Below, piece by piece: positions 57,976 to 64,000 of a DNA stretch of 64,000 nucleotides. The translations under genes and the position numbers were made by a program. The stretch is from Kappaphycus alvarezii (Eukaryota; Rhodophyta; Florideophyceae; Gigartinales; Solieriaceae), in contig NADL03000054.1 of the NCBI GenBank assembly GCA_002205965.3, positions 434,001-498,000 on the forward strand, read 5' to 3'. The notes under the pieces were generated by a model, which was not told the origin of the DNA, did no database searches, and saw only the letters and a list, made by a program, of their open reading frames with translations. Each line of letters opens with the position of its first letter. Within the stretch, counting starts at the first letter, position 1.

Positions 57976-58008
57976 GGGGAAAAGGTTTGGGTGTTTTACT
58001 CTTGGAAG
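57976..58008 (+). repeat. 33-bp dispersed segment, copy 2
   Basis: Matches 46948-46980 and lies at the break where LINE-like similarity ends. Confidence 0.6.
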
Positions 58009-59559
58009 GTATATCCGATCTATCCTAAATTTCCAGACAACCACAATGGAATCGAAAGGATATGCTGACGCAGTAATCGGGGAGGAGCTACGCTCCCTAG
58101 GAGGCTACCTTAAGGCCAGCCATCGAGCAGGCCGCATTGGACATGACGGCTGCTGCAGCGGGCCTTTGAATCATGACCCCCCGAACCTTTCCGTGGCTCT
58201 CCATTGCCATCACGGCCACGTTCCTTGCCACATCATCTAACACCGTGCATGCATCTGGGTGCTAGAAAGTGAGAGGAATACCTACGCACTAAGAACGAAC
58301 AGGAAGCGGCGCTCTTGTAAAACAACTGAATTGCGGTTTGGCCTTTGAGTAGGTGGCTCAGTCGGCCACTGCAGACGGCGGGCATCCCTCACATAGCTTG
58401 CCTGCTTGGACCTGTTCGGATCTGAAAAAGTCGTTGAATGGATGCTGGGGAAGGTCACTGACTCAAGTCGTCGTAGCTTTATTATCCAACTCGACCATGC
58501 TCTTTTGCACACAATAGCCCGGCGAACCTACCAAAATCCGAGCTCACACAACAACTAACGACAACCAGTAAAGGTAGGAGGTCATCTCTTATCCACAAAT
58601 AAGTTAATCCAACTGATAGTCCATCGCACTAGACCACACAGTGGTAAACTAACCAATTCCCCGATGAGACAGTAAGTACAAATCGCAATTCGTCGCAGTG
58701 CGTGAATATGCGCTTGAATTGACGGTAGTGCAACCGGAAGCATGGACATTAAACGAGAAATCTGTTCCCTTTCATATTGATACGTACTATCTCTAAAAGG
58801 CTCGAAAGAGTCATATCAACAAAAACAACGGGCTCGACCTCAATTTTTACGAAAGCCCACATCCTAGGGGGTCGTCGCTCAAGATCTTGACTCAACTAGC
58901 ATTATTCTCTCCACATTTGTAGTTCAACATAAGCGTAAGTGCACCTTATTTGAAAAAAAACCCCTGACTCCCGACTCCGGAGACGTGAAAATTAACTGAA
59001 CTACATATCGTTGCAAATTACAATAATTGAAACGTATATTTTACCTGACTCGGTCTCGAACCTTATGTCATTTCAAAGAATAATGTATGTCTCTGTAACG
59101 GTTCATGAGATAGTAGTACTTTATCTATGTAGGCAGAGACTTTCTGTAAACTGAAAGCCGCCAACAGCGCAGAGACGTGCTCTGTACATTCGAATGTGCA
59201 CATCATGGGCTCCAAACGAAAGTGCAAGTCCTTAAAACATTTGTAAAAGCAACAAATTTGCAGTAACCAGTCCACCGAAGAGAAAAATGGAAGAATCATT
59301 TAACTTTCGCACCTCTCTCAATGGGCTAAGGAAAAATTGAAGTCACCTACTTACTAATCATGGCAACTATTTCTCGCTTACTTGTCAATACAACAAAATT
59401 TATAGCTAAATCAAGTAGCGCGATTATAAAGCAAGCTTAATATAGGAAAGGGGCAGTTAATTCCCTTGAGGAAGCCTTATTTCGATAGTTTATCGACCAT
59501 GAATCAAACCGTAGCAACATAAACGACGGCATAATCTGTAGTAAAGCTCTTTATTTGCA
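58009..59559. other. No supported gene; one short leader-like ORF
   Basis: An ATG at 58173 opens 30 codons reading MTPRTFPWLSIAITATFLAT, a secretory leader in style, then a stop at 58263-58265. It may be a decayed gene start. No continuation was found. The rest shows no coding signal. Confidence 0.35.
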
Positions 59560-60270
59560 AAACAGGGCGAGTGGTTGTTTAGAAGACTAAAAGAGTATCA
59601 TCTATAGTTTTGCGAAGGCTGGCTGGAAAACTTAAAAAAAATATGGGAACTTCGATTGTGCAAATCTTATGGTGATGTATCATTGGAACGAGAACTACAG
59701 ATATTGAAAGGGATTTTTCCGGATATGATTTGAAGGATGTCTTTAACTTTGATGAATCCGGTCCTTTTTTTCGGATAGCACCCTGTATAAACATCTTCAC
59801 TGAACGCTTGCCAGGACCATAAAAGAGGAAGACAGGTTAAATTTCATGTCATGTTGTAATGCAGATGATACTGAGCGTTTTGAGCCAATGCTTATAGTAA
59901 AACCGTTTAAAAAGAGATGATTCCGTAGAAAAACAGGAAAAGAACTGGGATGCGATTACCATACAATTAACAGAACATGGATGACCACAAGTCTCTTTCA
60001 CGACTAGTTAACTCGGTTGGACCATTGAATCGGTTATAAGATGTGAATTAGGGGATTTGTGTCTCTATGGTAACTCTTGGATCTTTTATTGAGAGTGAAT
60101 AGACCAAACGGGTGATAAATCATGCTGCACCAATGATGTTAGCAATGAATATAAAGATTAAATGTGATGGTGTTGTACTTAGGACGAAACTGTCTTATCT
60201 TAAAGGAGAAAATCTACGATACAGAGTTGCATTGTTATGAGATAACTATTTAAGATTTCACGTGGTACCC
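59560..60270 (+). pseudogene. Tigger/pogo-type transposase (DDE_1) relic
   Basis: In changing plus-strand frames: WLENLKKIWELR (about 59620), DLKDVFNFDESGPFFR with the first Asp (about 59730-59775), LNFMSCCNADDTERFEPMLI (about 59840-59890), then DYHTINRTWMTTSLFHD (about 59960-60005). This is the order of CENP-B-like DDE_1 transposases (W..F..RY, DIFNMDETG, VLLCANADG, SWMTSxIF). The C-terminal part is not clear and no terminal repeats were seen. There are many frame changes and stops; it is old. Confidence 0.6.
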
Positions 60271-63200
60271 TAGTCACACATAGTAGGTTCATGCTCAATA
60301 AATTAACAAGGTTTATTTATGTGTCAAGTGCTGACTTGAGGTGTTACTTTAGTAACAGAAACGGAGTAGAGTATAGTAAGGTAATGAAGATATCATAAAA
60401 TATAGATAATTTGGTATTGCAGTTATATATTCTGATCCTATTGGGACTTTTGTTGCCAAAGGAGAAGCAATATGTTTCTACCCCTAACCAAAACTCCTAT
60501 ATTATTTCAACTTCATTTATGTAGTTCATTTTATAGATAAGTTCGTTCAAATCATGTTATTTTAATAGAAATTAGGGAACAAAAAATCTTTGGACGTATT
60601 TTCCTAATAATAAAGGACTCGTCACGATAAAAAGTAAGTACAGAGTCAAACTGCGTTGCCTTTTCTCATATGGAACAGTGTCTTTATAATATACTGCAAG
60701 TTTAAGTGGCCGTTTTCTAATTATATTTTGCTGTATACCGTATTCATAATATGAAAACACTCTTGCCGTGTTTTTGCAGAAAATATTTCTAAATCAAGGC
60801 TTAAACTTGTTCAATACAAGCTAAACTCGCATTTAGTTACAAGAGAACTCTCCGCAACCATTTTGTAATTAAAAACTGTTTCTAGATTTGTTACCACGTT
60901 TACAAGTAGTATGCAAAGCAGATTTATTTTATTTCTGCAATAGCAAACTAAAAGAGCTGTCTCTTTTAACATATTAATAATATATATCTCATACAAGTAT
61001 AAGATAATACATTAAACGCCGTTGCAATAGTAAATGTCAAGTACAATGTTACTGAAATAACAGAGGGGGGGAATATCAAGTAGAGGAACGCTGCTTGTGT
61101 AACCTGCTACTTTATTCAAAGAATGATCATTTCAATCATTGCATTAAGGACTAAATTTTAGCGTATTTCGTTCCTGCAGATAGAAAGCATATTTTAAAGT
61201 TATCACAACAAGAATTACTGAGTTAATCAAGTAACACGGGAAATTTACATATTAATGAGATTAATACAACTGCTGCTGTATATCACGCAAGTGAAACTTC
61301 CCTACTTGTTTATAAATTGGATCAAAACAAGTTGATGTGGTCTTTTGTCTAAAAATAAACCCATTACAATTTTCACTACCGTATTACTGATTAATAATTT
61401 TTGATCATGCATAATCGTTGAAGTAATTATACTTCTGTAATCAGAAAGTGGACCTTTCAATACATTAAAACAAGCTTCTCTAAAGTTAATGAATGCAGCA
61501 ATTCAGTATTGATCAAGTAATATTTCAGTGAAACCAAGCAGTTATTGACTAACTGCTTTAAGACAACTCACTCTGCTGGATTACATGCACTTTAATTATT
61601 GTTTACTTGTATGTGCTGGGAACACGAAATGATCGATTTCACTACCTTTGCCAGTAATCCCTAACCTTTTAGAATCCTGGTTAAACTTATTTTAATTTTT
61701 ATTTAGCAACGGCCTGCTTCCTTGCGACTTGTATGATTTTTTGATGTCGAGAACGGTATGTATGCTGTTCATCTATCTTTTTAACAGAATTTCGAACTTT
61801 TTTGTTACATGTTTGCTGAATATGTTTAAAAAATACCATGTGCTAATCCTGTCGCGATAAGCACACGGGAATTGTAGCACACACCTCAAACTAATGTTTC
61901 GCTATAAAATCTTCACAAGGACTAAATTTCACAATATTGTGACTCATAATGAATCCTAAATTAATTGACATTATTTCATGTTTGACTAACTCATGTGTTC
62001 TTTTGCTAAAACATCTATACCGAAGAAAATGAGAGCATATCTATCGGCCCATAGCATCATTTTACAACACCAGAGAGAGAGGTATAGTAAGCTTAAATCG
62101 TCTCTTATCCGAATTCATCACCGCTCCGCAGATTATCTCCCTTCTTATTCATAATTTTCACAAAAGTCCCCTAAACACTATGGTAGCCTACGATTATTCC
62201 AATCTAATATTTATGTATTACTTCACATTCGCGCTTTTTAGCCCTTCCCTCTAAACCTCCTCCACTTCTGGTAATCTACATTCACCATGGATTTTCTCAT
62301 TGTCAGAGCTCTATTCCTCAATATCAACTCTGTTCAAATTTACAATCCTCCCCTCGTCTGTAACTACAGTCCCCTACCCTCCATCTCTTCAATAAACACT
62401 AACTCGTCCTTCTAAGCCTTGCCAGATGTTGCTGCTACATTTTTCTTTATCCGCCTCCCTTTGATTGGATCTTTACCATCTTCAGCTATGGTGCACAATC
62501 TCATCTCAGATGAAATCTACTGTATTCGAGTAAAAATAGCGACACAAAGAGATTTAAGGAGTTAATAGATAATTCATACTTACTGTTATCTTTTCTAGTA
62601 ACTCTTCACTAGGAAGATTGGAAATATGATGAAATATGGGATAAAAGTGGTCAGATGAAAATGGAAACAACCAAACTTACTTACTACATCACCAGTTTTA
62701 GATACTCAAATACATCTTTCTTTTGCACACTACAAATAGATTCATAAATAACATATTATTCTCCACACCCCGCATTGAGAATTTCAATCGGTGTATCCTT
62801 AATCGGAACAACGGAAGCTTCCCGAAAACATGTCCTAAACCACTGATACTACGCAAAGGTCCTCAAAACATTTAGCCGTGCCCAATCAATCCTGCAGTCA
62901 GTCTTCCAGTCTTCCTCTTATCCCGGTTAATGAAGGTTACGAAACCATTTCTCCTCCTACATCTTGTTTTCAGTATGTTATTGATCACCATCATGGTCCC
63001 AGGAAAGCCGTTCTGCGGAAGGTTTTTAAATTTCAAGGAAATAAAACCTCGGGGAATATATTGGAGGCAACCACATCTGAGCTTGTTCAATTGTCTTACC
63101 GAATGTAAAATGTCTCCAATATAAAGTAGTATTGCGTTTTACTTGTTTCTGACCTACCCAGATGACTCTTCTTTTGTTTCATCTTTGTCGAGGATTATTT

Positions 63201-64000
63201 TTTTTTCCACGAATATCTGGCTCAGTAGGACAACATTTGACATTTCAACACAGAAATCTATCGGTTCTTTCATATGTATGTCATTCGTCTATTCACTTGT
63301 ACTGCTTCATCCTCGAAGTCCAAGGTATAAAATGATCCTACTTTTAGCACTGCCACTCGGCACTCAATTTTCCCTTTTCAGGATGTAAAATATGAAAATT
63401 TACTGCATACACTTCCAAAAACCTCTACCAGCGTTGAACATTTTTAATTTCATTAATATTTCACGGTTTTTAGAAATTTACAAACCACTAACTGCTCCTT
63501 CGTGAAACTCGGGAAGATCAACACGGAAGACAGGGTCCCAACACAAGATAAATTATTTTGATAGATTAAACGTGCTGTTTCCCACGTTCTGTCATTTAAA
63601 ATATTAAATTTAGCATTATTCCATGCTTCTCTCACGCTCTGGGCGTTTGTATTCTGTTCTTTCTCCCGACAGTTCTTTTTGGGCGTTTCTTTCTTTCACC
63701 GTCCACTGCTTTTTTCACGCGATTCTCAAAAACATCACTGTACTCATTATCTCCAAAACTGTTCCGAACTTGCAAAAGCAGCTAATACAAATGAAAATTT
63801 GCATCTCCTGGAGTCTTAATAATTGAACATTATGCAGGTATTCTATCTCTCGTAGATTTTTTACACCTTCCAAACATCTCAAAAAAATACCTATCGAAGG
63901 TTTTCGATAACAATGGAGATAATCACATTATTTATGCCTAGAAGAATGTTTCTAAAGAGAATAACAGCCTTCTAAAATTGATTCTCATTATGAAATTGCC
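60271..64000. other. AT-rich sequence without a recognisable gene
   Basis: Only short ORFs. The minus strand near 62.75-62.85 kb reads PIEILNAGCGE, which might be a worn retroelement protease, and near 63.5-63.6 kb another coding-like stretch occurs, but neither is strong enough to call. Confidence 0.4.

Noticed and set aside
62750-63640. Further retroelement fossil on the minus strand
   Set aside because: Only one protease-like phrase (PIEILNAGCGE) and no second domain in order; too little to call.
1-64000. CRISPR arrays, rRNA or tRNA genes
   Set aside because: No regularly spaced identical repeats with unique spacers and no rRNA or convincing tRNA sequence were seen.

Overview
The window is eukaryotic nuclear DNA, most likely from a red (or similar) alga. 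Host genes are short and appear intron-poor. Three neighbouring genes encode products that look plastid-targeted: THF1/Psb29, a membrane-anchored DnaJ-type zinc-finger protein and chorismate synthase. TACTG/TACTGTA short repeats recur through the window. The lineage is an inference from gene content; there is no rRNA or organelle marker to fix it.

Most of the 64 kb is transposon debris. From left to right: a broken PIF/Harbinger element (1-3293); a fossil Ty3/gypsy element on the minus strand (about 3.9-7.5 kb); a gene-free stretch (7.5-11.2 kb); a decayed transposase-like ORF I cannot name (11.3-12.8 kb); a Tc1/mariner DD34E element with long inverted repeats (14.58-15.97 kb); a Mutator-like (MULE) element with about 145-bp inverted repeats, a 13-bp flanking direct repeat and an internal minisatellite (16.31-19.14 kb); a second Harbinger element (20.2-22.3 kb); and a LINE-like reverse transcriptase relic (22.3-25.1 kb).

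The main gene island is 25.8-31.5 kb. It holds a secreted or membrane coiled-coil protein (+), THF1 (-), a DnaJ-type zinc-finger protein (+) and chorismate synthase (-). A small heat shock protein (HSP20) lies alone at 47.9-48.6 kb. Repeat fragments occupy 33-35 kb and 49 kb. A second gypsy fossil lies at 36.4-41.1 kb, and a third Harbinger element at 43.6-45.3 kb.

The youngest feature is a nearly whole Ty3/gypsy element (50130-57638). It has 718-720-bp LTRs that are almost identical and a 5-bp target duplication, and it has split a minus-strand LINE-like ORF. It carries an extra region after integrase made of two copies of a 98-residue unit that I do not recognise. A Tigger/pogo relic (59.6-60.3 kb) and AT-rich sequence complete the window.

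Single-base length changes recur in host genes: chorismate synthase (two), THF1 (one, in an A8/T8 run) and HSP20 (at least two). The two LTRs of the young retroelement also differ mainly by single-base length changes. This suggests indel errors in the assembly rather than several dead genes, so frame breaks here should be read with caution.
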